Notes: a model not told the origin generated them from the sequence alone. DNA of 64,000 nt from Moraxellaceae bacterium (GCA_029237815.1 JAQZBP010000003.1:248001-312000); one strand, 5' to 3'. Positions 7,988-19,520 are shown, counted from the first letter of the stretch. Translations and numbers: made by a program.

Positions 7988-8230
7988 TTACGCCACGGCC
8001 TTCTCGACCGACCGGGACTGGGCAATCTTCGCCTCCAACCACTCCATGACCTCCTGCTCCACCCAGCCGACCGCGCCGGGGGTCAGTTGGAAGCGCTTCG
8101 GGAACGTTGGGTCGTACCGCGGATGACTGGGGTCGCCGAGTTCGTAGATCGTGGTCTTGGAAAGGCCGGTACGGGCGATCACGGCCTTGAGCCGCAGGAC
8201 GGTCAGGGGCTTCTTCGCTGGGGATGACAT
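7988..8230 (-). CDS. AlpA-family excision/transcription regulator
   Basis: An 80-residue MerR-like DNA-binding protein of the AlpA family. VLRLKAVIARTGLSKTTIYEL forms the helix-turn-helix, and QLTPGAVGWVEQEVMEWLEAK is the typical wing and C-terminal helix. The start at 8230 has GAGG eight bases upstream; a longer frame to 8401 overlaps the neighbouring gene and is unlikely. On P4-like and prophage elements AlpA activates or helps excision by controlling the integrase. No integrase gene is visible, so its target may lie beyond the left edge. Confidence 0.85.
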   Translation of the reverse strand: MSSPAKKPLTVLRLKAVIARTGLSKTTIYELGDPSHPRYDPTFPKRFQLTPGAVGWVEQEVMEWLEAKIAQSRSVEKAVA

Positions 8231-8295
8231 GGGGATACCTCGCTGGGTCAGCGCGGACTCGCTCTCCGCATATCTTCTGGCAGCTCGGTAGAAAA

Positions 8296-10026
8296 TTACT
8301 CCTTCGGACGCCCTGGTACGCCCCCGGTGGGCGATCTCCCCCCGGCCAGCCCATTCAATACCTGAGGCCGCACGAAGGGCTGCAGCCAGAACAACCCCCA
8401 CTCCTTGACGGTGGGCTCCTTGATCAACTCAGCGGCGCCGGATTTCCATACCGGCTGATCCAACGCCCCGCCTCTCCGCCGGACCGCCGTTACTGGTGCC
8501 AAGGGCCTCCCCGGCGCAAGGTCGCGGGGTATCGCCAGGATGGCCAGACGCTCCCGGCCCTGAAAGGGCGCCGACGGCAACAGGACGTAGTCACATGCCT
8601 CGGGCCTGCCCCCCAGGGCTGAGGCCGGTACGTCGAAGACCAGCATGGACTTGATCCAGTAGGCACGCCTGAGCACAAGCAAGTAGATGTAGAGTTGGAA
8701 CGCCTCTTTGAACTTCTCAGGCATTTCCCACTCCTTCAGCTCCGCAAGGTTGGCGGGGGTGATGATCTCCGGGCAGATGCGCTCCCACACGACTGGCTCC
8801 ACTCCCTCGGGCCAGGAACGAATGCTGCCCCAATGGTCCGACAGGAGCAGGCAGACATACTCGTCAATCTTGGATTCCAGGTAGCGCCCGAAGGCATGAA
8901 TTGGGCTGCCTGCGAACAAGCGCTCCAGTTCAAAGTGTTGCTGAAGACGATGGGCAAACCAGAGCAACTGCCCCCCCAGTAGCCCCTCGGCGGGATCGAA
9001 CCCTGTTCGGACCGGCATAACCTCGGGGCGGTTCTGGCTCACTTCGGCGGGAGGCTTCTTATTGATCAGGCTCGCCGCTTCATCCCAAGTCTGGTCCCTG
9101 AGGCAGTTGTCGCCATAGCGCTCAGCCCCTACCCCCTGAAACGGCAGCAGACTCCCCGGATACTGCCCCTTGATGGCCCGCCTCCCGCCTCTTGTGCGCA
9201 GCAACGTATAGAGCTGAAGGATATCGAGCAGATCCTCCGCCTGGTGAACCACCCGCTCCTCATCCTCGATACAGATCAGCACTTGGGGCAGGCGGCTCTG
9301 AAACGCCTCATGGGCGAGGTTGAGAAAGAGGGCCCCGGCCACCTGGCCAAACAGATACTTCCCCGTCAGGCCCGTGATACGCGCCCGGATGAACCCCAGG
9401 GCCGCCAGCGTCTCCAGGTGATACTCGAGCCGATCCCGCTTCATCCCGACCAGATGGGCTAGCCGGCCCAGCCCCACCTCCCGGACCACACCGCCCAGAT
9501 CAGCCAGCCCGAGCAGCACCGCCAGCAACAACCGGGTGGCCGGTCTCAGCTTGTCGAGACCCGCCTTCGCCTCGCCCTCCTCCGGCAGTTGCCAGAACAC
9601 CAGCTCACGGATGAGCGGCTGGAACCGGCTAGCCGCCATTCGCTGAATCAGGTCTCCCACACCGTGGGGTGGCTTGAGACGCATGGCCTCTGCCACCCCG
9701 GGGAGAGGCCCCGCATGCACGCGGAAGCAGGCTCTGGGTCTCCCGGCCTGGGACTCTCGAATTGCCGCCGACTCCTCCCTCGATGGCTGTACCAGAAAGC
9801 CCTTGGCCAGCAGCGAGTCCCGCGTCTCCCTGAAATTGCGGGCGCTCATACCAAGCCCCTGCTCGAGCTCGCGCACGCCCTTGGCGACCAGCCGCTCACC
9901 GAAAACAGCGGTGACCCGCAGCAGCAGGTAGCGCTCGTCCGCCGACAGAACGGACTCCTTGAGGGAGAGGACTTTCAGGTATTCTTCCTGCATGAGGCGT
10001 GGACCAGCCAACCTATTTTGGTTCAT
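8296..10026 (-). CDS. Large unrecognised island protein with possible winged-helix segments
   Basis: A 576-residue protein that I cannot assign to a family. Two stretches look like helix-turn-helix or winged-helix DNA-binding segments: about 27-80 (DERYLLLRVTAVFGE to LLAKGFLVQ) and about 155-215 (RLLLAVLLGLADLGG to YHLETLAALGFIRARI). The middle and C-terminal parts are soluble, with no membrane segment. It is the first gene of a leftward island operon, 65 bases before the AlpA gene, and divergent from another unknown gene. A replication, regulatory or partition role is possible but unsupported. Confidence 0.6.
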   Translation of the reverse strand: MNQNRLAGPRLMQEEYLKVLSLKESVLSADERYLLLRVTAVFGERLVAKGVRELEQGLGMSARNFRETRDSLLAKGFLVQPSREESAAIRESQAGRPRACFRVHAGPLPGVAEAMRLKPPHGVGDLIQRMAASRFQPLIRELVFWQLPEEGEAKAGLDKLRPATRLLLAVLLGLADLGGVVREVGLGRLAHLVGMKRDRLEYHLETLAALGFIRARITGLTGKYLFGQVAGALFLNLAHEAFQSRLPQVLICIEDEERVVHQAEDLLDILQLYTLLRTRGGRRAIKGQYPGSLLPFQGVGAERYGDNCLRDQTWDEAASLINKKPPAEVSQNRPEVMPVRTGFDPAEGLLGGQLLWFAHRLQQHFELERLFAGSPIHAFGRYLESKIDEYVCLLLSDHWGSIRSWPEGVEPVVWERICPEIITPANLAELKEWEMPEKFKEAFQLYIYLLVLRRAYWIKSMLVFDVPASALGGRPEACDYVLLPSAPFQGRERLAILAIPRDLAPGRPLAPVTAVRRRGGALDQPVWKSGAAELIKEPTVKEWGLFWLQPFVRPQVLNGLAGGRSPTGGVPGRPKE

Positions 10027-10061
10027 TTTACCCGTAGGTTCTTGTCTAAGCCAAAATACAT

Positions 10062-10085
10062 GACGTTGTTAACGACGTTATTAAC
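10062..10085. repeat. Tandem 12-bp repeat between divergent island genes
   Basis: Two adjacent copies of GACGTTRTTAAC (10062-10073 with G, 10074-10085 with A at the variable base), sitting in an AT-rich gap between divergent genes. Tandem 12-mers are typical of operators or small iteron-like sites. The spacing of 12 bases puts them a little over one helical turn apart. Confidence 0.5.
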
Positions 10086-10157
10086 TATTTTTGAGTATTT
10101 GCACCAAGCAGTTACTTGAAGCGCTTGATTAGATCATCTGTTTGGGGAGTGCCTGGA

Positions 10158-11213
10158 ATGCCCAGAGTGAAGCGACCGCGGACTCATCGACTGGACTGGA
10201 TCGACTCAGGCAACGCGCGCCAAGTGAGTTGGGCCGTGTCCTACCTCATCTCCGGCCACTACCTGCGAGAGGGCACCTACCCTCATGAGTACGCCCTGCG
10301 CGCTCTCAGTGGAGTGGCACAGGGCTGGCCACTGACAGGGCCGGATGCGCCGCGGTGGGACCTCGTCGAAAACAAAATGCGAGCTGCGTGGCGCTCCCGG
10401 CGGTATGACGACCGCCACAAGGGCGAGAAGGTCTATGGCTTCCGGATGTCCAAGGAGGTGGGATCAAAGCTGGCGCAATTGACCAGTCGGGGAGTGAGCA
10501 TCGGCCAGGCAGTGGAAGACCTGATCAACGGCGGCCTGGAGCAGGCCAGGAGGATCCGGGAACTCCAGCAGGAGAATAAGGCGCTAAGGTTCCCGCTAGG
10601 ACGAAAGGACGCCCTGGACCCCATTCGCAGCCGCTACACGATCAACAAGCTGAAGGACAGGAATCAGGAACTGTCGGCCACGGCAGAGGAGTGGCAAAGC
10701 CTGTGCGAGAGCCTTGCCCATGACCTGGCGCGCCATAAGGTGGCGATGCGAGCAAAGGGGGCATCAGAGGGGGGGCAACAGTTCACCCTGTCTCCCGAGG
10801 AGGAAGTAAAGGCAACTCGCCTGCAGCAGCAGTGGATGAAGGCCTATGGCGTCAAGGTGAAGCATGCGGTCAAGGCGGAACTCGCCAAGATGGCCCTGGA
10901 CGCGGAGGAACCCGCTACGAGCAGCAGCGGCCCCTTGCTGAAGAGCGCAGCACTGGTGAGTCCTGTAAGCCTTGCCGCGCCAGGCACTACTGCAGACCCG
11001 GACCCATCAAGCCCAGGTGACGCTCCAGCCGCACTCCCCGCCGCGCCCTCGCAGGCAAGTGACACTGCCGACATAACCGCAGCGGCATCAGCCACCGCCA
11101 GCAAGGCTGATCCAGCCTCTCGGGACGGCCTCCCGATCATGCCCTATATGAGCCCCGCTGAGCCTTCTGAGAAAGGCGGACCATATCCAGCGCCACCGTC
11201 AGCGTATGACTAG
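10158..11213 (+). CDS. Unrecognised island protein with coiled coil
   Basis: A 351-residue protein with no family I can name. The N-terminal 130 residues are basic and tryptophan-rich. A RMSKEVGSKLAQLTSRGVSIGQAV-type stretch could be a ribbon-helix-helix or small DNA-binding unit. Then comes a likely coiled coil (ARRIRELQQENKALRF and later helices), and finally about 100 residues rich in Ala, Ser and Pro that look disordered. The start at 10158 has GGGGAG upstream; an earlier in-frame ATG at 10116 is less well placed. It is the last gene before the tRNA and island boundary. Confidence 0.55.
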   Translation: MPRVKRPRTHRLDWIDSGNARQVSWAVSYLISGHYLREGTYPHEYALRALSGVAQGWPLTGPDAPRWDLVENKMRAAWRSRRYDDRHKGEKVYGFRMSKEVGSKLAQLTSRGVSIGQAVEDLINGGLEQARRIRELQQENKALRFPLGRKDALDPIRSRYTINKLKDRNQELSATAEEWQSLCESLAHDLARHKVAMRAKGASEGGQQFTLSPEEEVKATRLQQQWMKAYGVKVKHAVKAELAKMALDAEEPATSSSGPLLKSAALVSPVSLAAPGTTADPDPSSPGDAPAALPAAPSQASDTADITAAASATASKADPASRDGLPIMPYMSPAEPSEKGGPYPAPPSAYD

Positions 11214-11383
11214 CAGACACCTGCTGAAGCGATTGCACGACGCTGGCCGATGCATCTGTGGATGAGGTGGTCGTGCATTCATCCAGGGATCCCGACGTGC
11301 TCGCATCTGAGTGTGCGGAGACCCTCTTCGCCGGCTGACGAAAAGCCCGCAACACGTTGCCGCGCGCCCCATGGCACTTCCTA

Positions 11384-11496
11384 ATTGGCTACCAATTGGC
11401 TACCAGCAACACCCGAGGCACAAAAACAAAAAAGCCGGGAAAAATCCCGGCTTTCTGTTCTTCGCGAAGTTCCTAGTAAATCAGGGGGTTAGGAAC
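11384..11496. other. Island boundary next to tRNA-Pro: repeats and possible attachment-arm sites
   Basis: The 290 bases between the last island gene and the tRNA contain no convincing gene. They hold a tandem 11-mer ATTGGCTACCA x2 (about 11384-11405) and an inverted repeat GTTCCTA / TAGGAAC (11469-11475, 11490-11496) just beyond the tRNA 3' end. Tyrosine integrases often use a tRNA 3' end as core site with nearby arm repeats. No integrase or second tRNA 3' copy is visible, so this is a suggestion only. Confidence 0.35.
11431..11454. terminator. Intrinsic terminator downstream of tRNA-Pro
   Basis: Perfect 10-bp stem AAAGCCGGGA / TCCCGGCTTT with an AAAA loop. Read leftward it ends in a T-rich stretch. 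It likely ends tRNA-Pro transcription and may also stop rightward transcription from the island. Confidence 0.75.
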
Positions 11497-11504
11497 CTCA
11501 AATT

Positions 11505-11581
<77 letters not shown>

Positions 11582-11606
11582 ACAACCACCTTTCGGTGAG
11601 GCGGCA

Positions 11607-11634
11607 ATCATACTCAAAACCGCCGTGCTGTCCA
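11607..11634 (-). promoter_or_regulatory. tRNA-Pro promoter
   Basis: TGGACA at 11634-11629, a 16-base spacer and TATGAT at 11612-11607. The -10 ends 25 bases before the mature tRNA, so a short 5' leader would be removed by RNase P. Confidence 0.65.
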
Positions 11635-11663
11635 GCCGTAACAGCCGGATTGGCAGCGCTTTT

Positions 11664-12071
11664 TTAGCGCCTCAGCAGGGTCGCGACCTGCTCCAGCTCC
11701 AGAATCATGTCCCTGACCACCACGCTGAAAATGCCGTCGCCCGTACCCATCAGGGAGAGCGTCGACTCAGACGAATCGCTCACTTCCTCGCGCTCCGGTT
11801 GGCGGGCTTCGGTTAGCTGGAGGCGCGCCCCGCCGATCGTGTACCCCTGCTCATACAGCAGACTGCGGATGGTGCGGATGATCATGACATCCTGCCGCTG
11901 GTAATAGCGACGGTTGCCACGGCGCTTCACCGGCTTGAGCTGGGGGAACTCCTGTTCCCAGTAACGCAGCACATGCGGCTTCACATCGCAGAGCTCGCTG
12001 ACTTCCCCAATGGTGAAGTAGCGCTTGCTCGGGATTTCCGGAAGCTGCGCGTTATTGCTGGGTTCGAGCAT
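11664..12071 (-). CDS. MerR-family regulator at the end of the ihfA operon
   Basis: A 135-residue MerR-family protein. [25 protein letters not shown] is split here as the N-terminal winged helix-turn-helix (about 18-60), with [13 protein letters not shown] as wing. The C-terminus has no cysteine cluster or drug-binding domain, so it is not a metal sensor of the classical type. A MerR gene directly after ihfA is a conserved gammaproteobacterial arrangement of unknown purpose. Its start overlaps the end of ihfA by 20 bases. Confidence 0.88.
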   Translation of the reverse strand: MLEPSNNAQLPEIPSKRYFTIGEVSELCDVKPHVLRYWEQEFPQLKPVKRRGNRRYYQRQDVMIIRTIRSLLYEQGYTIGGARLQLTEARQPEREEVSDSSESTLSLMGTGDGIFSVVVRDMILELEQVATLLRR

Positions 12072-12354
12072 ATGCTTCTACTCTGGCTTTCAGTTTCTGA
12101 CCCGGACGGAACGTGACGACGCGTCGGGCAGTAATAGGAATTTCTTCACCGGTCTTGGGATTACGGCCGGGGCGTTGGCGCTTATCCCGCAGGTCGAAGT
12201 TGCCGAAGCCGGACAGCTTGACGGACTCGTTATGCTCAAGGGCATAGCGAATCTCCTCGAAGAACATCTCCACCATTTCCTTGGCTTCGCGCTTGTTGAG
12301 GCCCAGTTCCTCAAACAGGCGTTCCGCCAGTTCAGCCTTGGTGAGTGCCGTCAT
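12052..12354 (-). CDS. ihfA: Integration host factor alpha subunit
   Basis: A 100-residue IHF/HU-fold protein. It has the DNA-bending beta arm with the key proline loop ([17 protein letters not shown]) and the body [22 protein letters not shown]. It pairs with IhfB to bend DNA sharply at specific sites for transcription, recombination and phage integration. It begins one base after the pheT stop, the standard pheST-ihfA arrangement. Confidence 0.97.
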   Translation of the reverse strand: MTALTKAELAERLFEELGLNKREAKEMVEMFFEEIRYALEHNESVKLSGFGNFDLRDKRQRPGRNPKTGEEIPITARRVVTFRPGQKLKARVEAYARTQQ

Positions 12355-12355
12355 T

Positions 12356-14731
12356 TCAATCCCTCAACGTAACCCCGAACCGCGTTTTCAACTCGTTCAG
12401 CACCGCATCGACGCGGTTCTGCACTTCTTCTTCCTGAAGCGTCCGCTCCGGATGCTGCCAGACCAGGCCGATGGCCAGGCTGCGGCATCCCTCGACAACG
12501 CCTTGCCCTTCATAGACATCGAAGAGCCGGCAGTCGCGTAGCTCGGCCCCCGCCGCTTGCGCCGCCACCGCCAGCACTTCGGCAGCAGGCAGCTTGCGAT
12601 CCGCCACCAGGGCAATATCACGCCGCACTTCGGGGAACCGGGACAATTCGCCGGCGAGTGGAAGTGCGCCTGCCGGCAGGCCTTCAAGACTGATTTCGAA
12701 CAGATAAACCGGGCCAGCGAGGCCCAGATCGCTCTCCAGGCGCGGATGCAGACGTCCCATCCAGCCCAGGTGGCGCTCTTCCGTAACGATCTCCGCCGTT
12801 TGTCCCGGATGCAGAGCCGGGTGCTGAGCTGCCTTGAAAGCAACTCTATCAGATGCATTTAGCAGCGCAAACAGACTTTCAATATTTCCTTTGATATCAA
12901 AGAAATCTAAAGGCTTCTTAGAGTTAGCCCACAACTCCGGCAACACTGTGCCATAGGCTACGCCGGCCAGCATCCGTTCCTGGACCAGTCCCTCGCTCCC
13001 GGGGACGAAGCGCAGACCGGTCTCGAACAAGCGCACCCGCGACTGCTGTCGGTTCTGGTTGAAAAGGACAGCCTTGACCAGGCCCGCCCACAACGTGGTC
13101 CGCATCACCGATAGGTCAGCCGATATGGGATTGGCCAGCGCCAGAGGTGTCGTCCCCGGATCGAAGCGAGCCAGCAGGCCCGGCTCCACAAAGCTCATCG
13201 TAATGGCCTCCTGCCAGCCCATGTCGACCAGAAGTCGCTTGATCCGGGGCTCGGAGGGCCTGGTTTCACTCTGTGGTGTCAGGCGCAGGGAGGCCTGGGG
13301 CACCGCCTTGGGGAAGTTGTTATAGCCATGGACGCGGGCCACCTCCTCGATCAAGTCGACCTCAATGGCGATATCGAAACGCCAGGAAGGAGGCATGGCC
13401 TGCCAGCCCCCCTCAATTCGGGTCACACTAATACCGAGGCGCGTCAGGATGTCCTCGATGTCGGCCGCCGGCAGGGTAATCCCCAGCAACTGGTCAATCC
13501 GGGCCTCGCGCAGGGTAATGGGGGCCCGGACCGGCAAATGCTCGCCCGCCACCGCCAGGGTAACCGGGCCGGGCTCGCCACCGCAGATCTCGAGAACCAG
13601 GGCGGTGGCGCGCTCGATCGCCTCGACCTGCCCGGCGAAATCCACGCCACGCTCAAAGCGGTGCGACGAATCCGTATGCAGTCCATAGGAGCGGGCACGG
13701 CCGGCCAAGGCCAATGGCGCGAAGAAGGCAGACTCCAGAAAGATGTCACGGGTGTCGTCGCCCACGGCGCTGCCCTGCCCTCCCATGATGCCGGCCATGG
13801 CCAGCGCCTTCTCGCTGTCGGCAATGACCAGGGTGTCTGCACGCAGCTTGACCGTCTGGCCGTCCAGCAACTCCAGCAGCTCCTCCTCTTCCGCATGGCG
13901 CACGACGATGCCACCGGAGAGTTTCGCCAGATCGAAGGCATGCATGGGCTGGCCCAGCTCCAGCAGGACGTAATTGGTGACATCGACCACCGGATTGATG
14001 GCACGCACACCACCGCGGCGCAGCCTTTCTGCCATCCAGAGCGGAGTTTCCGCCCGCACATTCACGTTGCGGATGATGCGGCCGGCATAGAGCGGGCAAG
14101 CTTCCGGAGCCTTGAGCACAACGCCAAGGCTGTCGGCATGGACGGATTTGTGCGGCAGGATGGTTGGACCCTGCACGTCCAGGCGATTTAGGACGGCGGC
14201 CTCACGGGCGAGGCCGCGAATGCTCAGACAATCTCCGCGATTGGGGGTGATGCCGAGCTCGATGACGCTGTCGTCGAGCTGCAAGTAGTCACGAATGCTG
14301 GTGCCCACAGGCGCATCCGCAGGCAGCTCCATAAGGCCGTCGGCCCTGTCGACCATGCCGAGCTCAGCAGCCGAGCAGAGCATGCCGAAGGACTCCACGC
14401 CGCGCAGCTTCGCCGGCTTGATGCGGAAGTCGCCCGGCAGCACGGCACCGATGGTGGCGACGGGCACGCGCAGCCCGGGGCGCACATTGGCGGCGCCGCA
14501 GACAATCTGCAGCGTTTCGGTACCGGTATTCACTTTGGTCACTCGCAGCTTGTCGGCATCCGGGTGCGGCGCCACGTCCAGCACCTCGCCCACCAGCACA
14601 CCCGTAAAGGCCGACGCCACCGGAGCGATTTCATCCACCTCCAGGCCGGCCATCGTCAGCTGGTGACCAAGGGCCTCGGTGTCCAGCGCCGGATTGATCC
14701 ACTCGCGCAGCCATTTTTCGCTGAATTGCAT
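12356..14731 (-). CDS. pheT: Phenylalanine-tRNA ligase beta subunit
   Basis: A 791-residue beta chain of the alpha2-beta2 synthetase. The N-terminal tRNA-binding (EMAP/OB) domain is at about 40-150, B3/B4 editing and B5 domains lie in the middle ([20 protein letters not shown] near 155-175), and the C-terminal anticodon-binding FDX domain includes [12 protein letters not shown]. Full length for the family. It proofreads mischarged Tyr-tRNA(Phe) and works with PheS encoded 168 bases upstream. Confidence 0.98.
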   Translation of the reverse strand: MQFSEKWLREWINPALDTEALGHQLTMAGLEVDEIAPVASAFTGVLVGEVLDVAPHPDADKLRVTKVNTGTETLQIVCGAANVRPGLRVPVATIGAVLPGDFRIKPAKLRGVESFGMLCSAAELGMVDRADGLMELPADAPVGTSIRDYLQLDDSVIELGITPNRGDCLSIRGLAREAAVLNRLDVQGPTILPHKSVHADSLGVVLKAPEACPLYAGRIIRNVNVRAETPLWMAERLRRGGVRAINPVVDVTNYVLLELGQPMHAFDLAKLSGGIVVRHAEEEELLELLDGQTVKLRADTLVIADSEKALAMAGIMGGQGSAVGDDTRDIFLESAFFAPLALAGRARSYGLHTDSSHRFERGVDFAGQVEAIERATALVLEICGGEPGPVTLAVAGEHLPVRAPITLREARIDQLLGITLPAADIEDILTRLGISVTRIEGGWQAMPPSWRFDIAIEVDLIEEVARVHGYNNFPKAVPQASLRLTPQSETRPSEPRIKRLLVDMGWQEAITMSFVEPGLLARFDPGTTPLALANPISADLSVMRTTLWAGLVKAVLFNQNRQQSRVRLFETGLRFVPGSEGLVQERMLAGVAYGTVLPELWANSKKPLDFFDIKGNIESLFALLNASDRVAFKAAQHPALHPGQTAEIVTEERHLGWMGRLHPRLESDLGLAGPVYLFEISLEGLPAGALPLAGELSRFPEVRRDIALVADRKLPAAEVLAVAAQAAGAELRDCRLFDVYEGQGVVEGCRSLAIGLVWQHPERTLQEEEVQNRVDAVLNELKTRFGVTLRD

Positions 14732-14899
14732 CTCGCACTCGCTTGCCCGGACAACGGGCCAAAATCTTGTTCATCATGCGGCATCCGCCGCGAATCCTGC
14801 CGCAGGTCCGGCTTCAGCCCGACGTGGCGGTCGTTGTCAGACTGGAGCCCGGCTTACGACCGAGCGAAGCCCCGGTGGAACAGGCTCGACTTACACCCG

Positions 14900-16160
<1,261 letters not shown>

Positions 16161-16192
16161 TCCGGTCGGGCCCGAAAGCCCTTGCCTGTCGC

Positions 16193-16552
16193 TTACGCTG
16201 CGAGGCTGGCTTTCGCTTTCTCGGCCAGCGCGCTAAACGCTTGCGCGTCATGCATGGCGATATCCGCCAGCACGCGACGGTCGATCTCGATGGATGCCTT
16301 CTTCAGGCCGTTGATAAGACGGCTGTAGGACATGCCATTGAGACGGGATGCCGCATTGATTCGGGCGATCCACAGCGCGCGGAACTGACGCTTCCGCTGA
16401 CGACGGTCACGGTAGGCATACTGGCCGGCCTTGATGACCGCCTGGAACGCAACACGGTACACACGGCTACGAGCGCCGTAGTAGCCCTTGGCACGTTCCA
16501 GAATCTTCTTGTGACGACGATGGGCAATTACGCCACGCTTTACACGAGCCAT
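16193..16552 (-). CDS. rplT: 50S ribosomal protein L20
   Basis: A 119-residue, strongly basic protein ([21 protein letters not shown]). It binds 23S rRNA early in large-subunit assembly and, in E. coli, represses its own operon by binding the rpmI leader. It follows rpmI by 16 bases. Full family length with no anomaly. Confidence 0.98.
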   Translation of the reverse strand: MARVKRGVIAHRRHKKILERAKGYYGARSRVYRVAFQAVIKAGQYAYRDRRQRKRQFRALWIARINAASRLNGMSYSRLINGLKKASIEIDRRVLADIAMHDAQAFSALAEKAKASLAA

Positions 16553-16568
16553 TTATTTCTCCTCCGTC

Positions 16569-16769
16569 TCAAGTATTCGGCAGCATGCGTGCGACACGAG
16601 CAACATCGCTGGCATGGACCATGGTCATGGGACGGAGCTGACGGATGCGCTTCGCGGACTTCTTCGTCAGGATGTGGCGCTTGAACGCCTGCTTGCGCTT
16701 GAAGCCGTTGGCGGTCTTCATGAAGCGCTTGGCAGCGCCGCGCTTGGTCTTGATCTTGAGCTTGGACAT
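16569..16769 (-). CDS. rpmI: 50S ribosomal protein L35
   Basis: A 66-residue basic protein ([16 protein letters not shown]) starting at the second in-frame ATG. The longer frame to 16799 lacks family similarity. The gap between infC and this gene carries a 6-bp hairpin (16832-16848), in the place where L20 autoregulation acts in E. coli. Confidence 0.97.
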   Translation of the reverse strand: MSKLKIKTKRGAAKRFMKTANGFKRKQAFKRHILTKKSAKRIRQLRPMTMVHASDVARVARMLPNT

Positions 16770-16848
16770 GATTACCTCGATTGAGAACCCCTTCAGCACG
16801 GCGATCAGTCCGGCCTGGGGGTAAGAAGCAGGGCTTCTTCCTGAAGCC

Positions 16849-17400
16849 TTACTTCTTTTTCTTGGGGCCGATGAGCATATGCATCATCTTGCCTTCCATT
16901 TTCGGCGACTGTTCCACAGTGCCGATCTCAGCCAGGTCGACCTCGAAGCGCTGCAACTGCTTCATGCCGAGTTCCTGGTGAGCCATTTCACGTCCGCGGA
17001 AGCGGAGCGTGATCTTGGCCTTGTCGCCTTCTTCCAGGAAGCGGATGACGGCGCGCAATTTCACCTGATAGTCCGCATCCTCGGTACCCGGACGCAACTT
17101 GATTTCCTTGATCTGGACCTGGTGCTGCTTCTTCTTGGCTTCCTTCTTCTGCTGCTTGAGCTCGAAGACATGCTTGCCGTAATCCATGATGCGGCACACA
17201 GGAGGCTCGGCATCAGGGACGATTTCCACCAGATCCAGTTCAACGGCTTCTGCAGCCGCCTGGGCATCGCGCAACGGCACGATACCCACCTGCTGGCCAT
17301 CCTTGTCGACCAGGCGCACTTCACGAGCCTTGATCTCCAGATTGATGGCGGGACGCTTCTCTTTAGCAGGGGCGCTGCTACGTTCAGGCTTGATCGCTAT
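16849..17400 (-). CDS. infC: Translation initiation factor IF-3, probable ATA start
   Basis: IF-3 with the N-terminal domain ([17 protein letters not shown]), linker and C-terminal domain ([11 protein letters not shown]). IF-3 binds the 30S subunit, prevents premature joining and rejects non-canonical start codons. An ATG lies at 17406, but GGAG (17411-17408) is only one base from it. The same GGAG is seven bases from an ATA at 17400, the ideal spacing. infC famously starts at a rare codon (AUU in E. coli) to let IF-3 regulate itself, so I prefer ATA. The first codons overlap the thrS end. Confidence 0.95.
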   Translation of the reverse strand: MAIKPERSSAPAKEKRPAINLEIKAREVRLVDKDGQQVGIVPLRDAQAAAEAVELDLVEIVPDAEPPVCRIMDYGKHVFELKQQKKEAKKKQHQVQIKEIKLRPGTEDADYQVKLRAVIRFLEEGDKAKITLRFRGREMAHQELGMKQLQRFEVDLAEIGTVEQSPKMEGKMMHMLIGPKKKK

Positions 17401-19327
17401 TTCCATTCTCCAAAACAAGACGACCGCGCTGCGCGATATCCGCGGCAAGGCGGTCAGCGAAGTCGTTTATCGACATGCTGCCGAGGTCCTCGCCCTTGCG
17501 GGTACGTACAGACACGGTGCCGGATTCCATCTCGCGCTCGCCCACCACAAGGAGGTAGGGGATGCGCTGAAGGGTGCGGTCGCGAATCTTAAAGCCGATT
17601 TTCTCGTTTCTCAAGTCCGCAATTGCCCGGAAACCCTTGGCCTTCAAGGCTTCCTGGGCGGCCTGTACGCCCGGCGCCTGGGCATCGGTGATGCCCATGA
17701 CCACGGCCTGCACCGGGGCCAGCCAAGCTGGGAAGGATCCGGCGTAGTTCTCGATCAGCATGCCGATGAAGCGCTCGAAGGAGCCCAGGATGGCGCGGTG
17801 CAGCATGACCGGGTACTGGCGGCTGTTGTCCTCGGCCACATAGGAGGCGTCCAGGCGCTGCGGCAGGTTGAAATCCAGCTGGATGGTGCCGCACTGCCAG
17901 GCCCGGCCGATGCAGTCATGCAGGGTGAACTCGATCTTGGGGCCGTAGAAGGCGCCCTCCCCCGGCTGCAGGTCGTATTTCAGGCCGGCGTGGTCCAGGG
18001 CACGGGCCATGGCGGCCTCGGCCTTGTCCCAGAGCTCGTCGGCGCCCACGCGCTTGGCGGGGCGGGTGGAGAGCTTGAGGGTGACATCATTGAAGCCGAA
18101 GTCGGCATAGACCTGCATCGTCAGCTTGATGAAGGCCTCGGCCTCGGCGCCGATCTGGTCTTCGGTACAGAAGATGTGGGCGTCGTCCTGGGTGAAGCCG
18201 CGCACGCGCATGATGCCGTGCAGGGCCCCGGAGGGCTCGTTGCGGTGGCAGGCGCCGAACTCGGCCATGCGCAAGGGCAGGTCGCGGTAGGACTTCAGGC
18301 CCTGGTTGAAGATCTGCACGTGGCAAGGGCAGTTCATGGGCTTGACCGCGTAATCCCGGTTCTCGGACGCGGTGGTGAACATGTTCTCGGCGTAGTTGGC
18401 CCAGTGCCCGGAACGCTCCCACAGCACCTTGTCGACGACCTGGGGGGTACGCACCTCTACATAGCCGTTGTCGTGCTGGACCTGGCGCATGTACTGCTCC
18501 AGGACCTGGTAGACGGTCCAGCCGTGGGGGTGCCAGAACACCATGCCGGGGGCCTCTTCCTGCAGGTGGAAGAGGTCGAGCTGCTTGCCGATCTTGCGGT
18601 GGTCGCGCTTGGCGGCCTCCTCCAGGCGGTGCAGGTAGCCGGCCAGGTCCTTCTTGTTGCCCCAGGCGGTGCCGTAGATGCGGGCCAGCATCTGGTTGTT
18701 GGAGTCGCCGCGCCAGTAGGCGCCGGCCACCTTCATCAGCTTGAAGGCCTTGAGCTTGCCCGTCGAGGGCACGTGCGGGCCGCGGCAGAGGTCGATGAAG
18801 TCGCCCTGCTTGTAGAAGGACAGGGGCTCGTCGCCGGGAATGCTGGCGATGATCTCGACCTTGTACTTCTCGCCCATCTTTTCGAAAAGCTTGATGGCCT
18901 CGGGGCGGGACAGCACAGAGCGGGTCACGGGCAGGTCGGCGGCGGCGAGTTCCTCCATGCGTTTCTCGATGGCCACGAGGTCGTCGGGGGTGAACTGGCG
19001 TTCGAAGGCGAAGTCGTAATAGAAGCCGTCGTCGATGACCGGGCCGATGGTGACCTGGGCACTGGGAAAGAGGCTCTGCACGGCCATGGCCAGCAGGTGG
19101 GCGCTGGAGTGGCGGATGATGTCCACGCCTTCCGGGTCGCGCTCGGTGACGATGGCGAGCTTGGCGTCGCGATCAATGACATGGCTGGTGTCGACCAGCT
19201 CGCCATCGACCTTGCCGGCCAGGGCGGCCTTGGCCAGGCCGGCGCCGATGGAGGCGGCGACGTCGGCGACAGAAACAGGATGATCAAAGGTGCGGACAGA
19301 CCCGTCCGGGAGGGTGATAGCAGGCAT
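17384..19327 (-). CDS. thrS: Threonine-tRNA ligase
   Basis: A 647-residue class II synthetase. It has the N-terminal TGS domain ([21 protein letters not shown]), the editing domain with [12 protein letters not shown], a catalytic core with [10 protein letters not shown] (zinc Cys) and motif 3, and the anticodon domain. The start at 19327 has AAGGATGGA upstream; the frame extends to 19435 but without family similarity. It charges tRNA(Thr) and clears Ser-tRNA(Thr). It is the first gene of the operon reading thrS-infC-rpmI-rplT-pheS-pheT-ihfA-merR. Confidence 0.98.
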   Translation of the reverse strand: MPAITLPDGSVRTFDHPVSVADVAASIGAGLAKAALAGKVDGELVDTSHVIDRDAKLAIVTERDPEGVDIIRHSSAHLLAMAVQSLFPSAQVTIGPVIDDGFYYDFAFERQFTPDDLVAIEKRMEELAAADLPVTRSVLSRPEAIKLFEKMGEKYKVEIIASIPGDEPLSFYKQGDFIDLCRGPHVPSTGKLKAFKLMKVAGAYWRGDSNNQMLARIYGTAWGNKKDLAGYLHRLEEAAKRDHRKIGKQLDLFHLQEEAPGMVFWHPHGWTVYQVLEQYMRQVQHDNGYVEVRTPQVVDKVLWERSGHWANYAENMFTTASENRDYAVKPMNCPCHVQIFNQGLKSYRDLPLRMAEFGACHRNEPSGALHGIMRVRGFTQDDAHIFCTEDQIGAEAEAFIKLTMQVYADFGFNDVTLKLSTRPAKRVGADELWDKAEAAMARALDHAGLKYDLQPGEGAFYGPKIEFTLHDCIGRAWQCGTIQLDFNLPQRLDASYVAEDNSRQYPVMLHRAILGSFERFIGMLIENYAGSFPAWLAPVQAVVMGITDAQAPGVQAAQEALKAKGFRAIADLRNEKIGFKIRDRTLQRIPYLLVVGEREMESGTVSVRTRKGEDLGSMSINDFADRLAADIAQRGRLVLENGNSDQA

Positions 19328-19491
19328 GGTTTTTCCATCCTTCAGCAGTGGTGGCCGCCACGAGTGGCCACGTGACCTCGAGATTGCGGTGCCACGGATG
19401 TTTACCACCGGCGACGGGCAGACTTGCCCGATCAACCGGCCGGCCGGGGTGAACCGGATCCGAAGGCGATGAACGCAACGAGAAGCGGGCG

Positions 19492-19520
19492 ACTATAACG
19501 GCCAGGCCTGGTTGCGCCAA
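19492..19520 (-). promoter_or_regulatory. thrS operon promoter
   Basis: TTGGCG at 19520-19515, a 17-base spacer and TATAGT at 19497-19492. Transcription would start near 19485, leaving a leader of about 160 bases before thrS, long enough for the autoregulatory structures known in E. coli thrS. The rest of the 300-base gap to the cyclase gene shows no gene. Confidence 0.65.

Noticed and set aside
11137-11355. A 72-codon frame on the minus strand at the island edge
   Set aside because: Ser/Thr-rich, overlaps the end of the plus-strand gene, no ribosome site and no similarity.
17186-19375. A 729-codon open frame antisense to thrS
   Set aside because: It mirrors thrS in a high-GC gene, has biased low-complexity composition and no recognisable domain. 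ThrS itself is certain.
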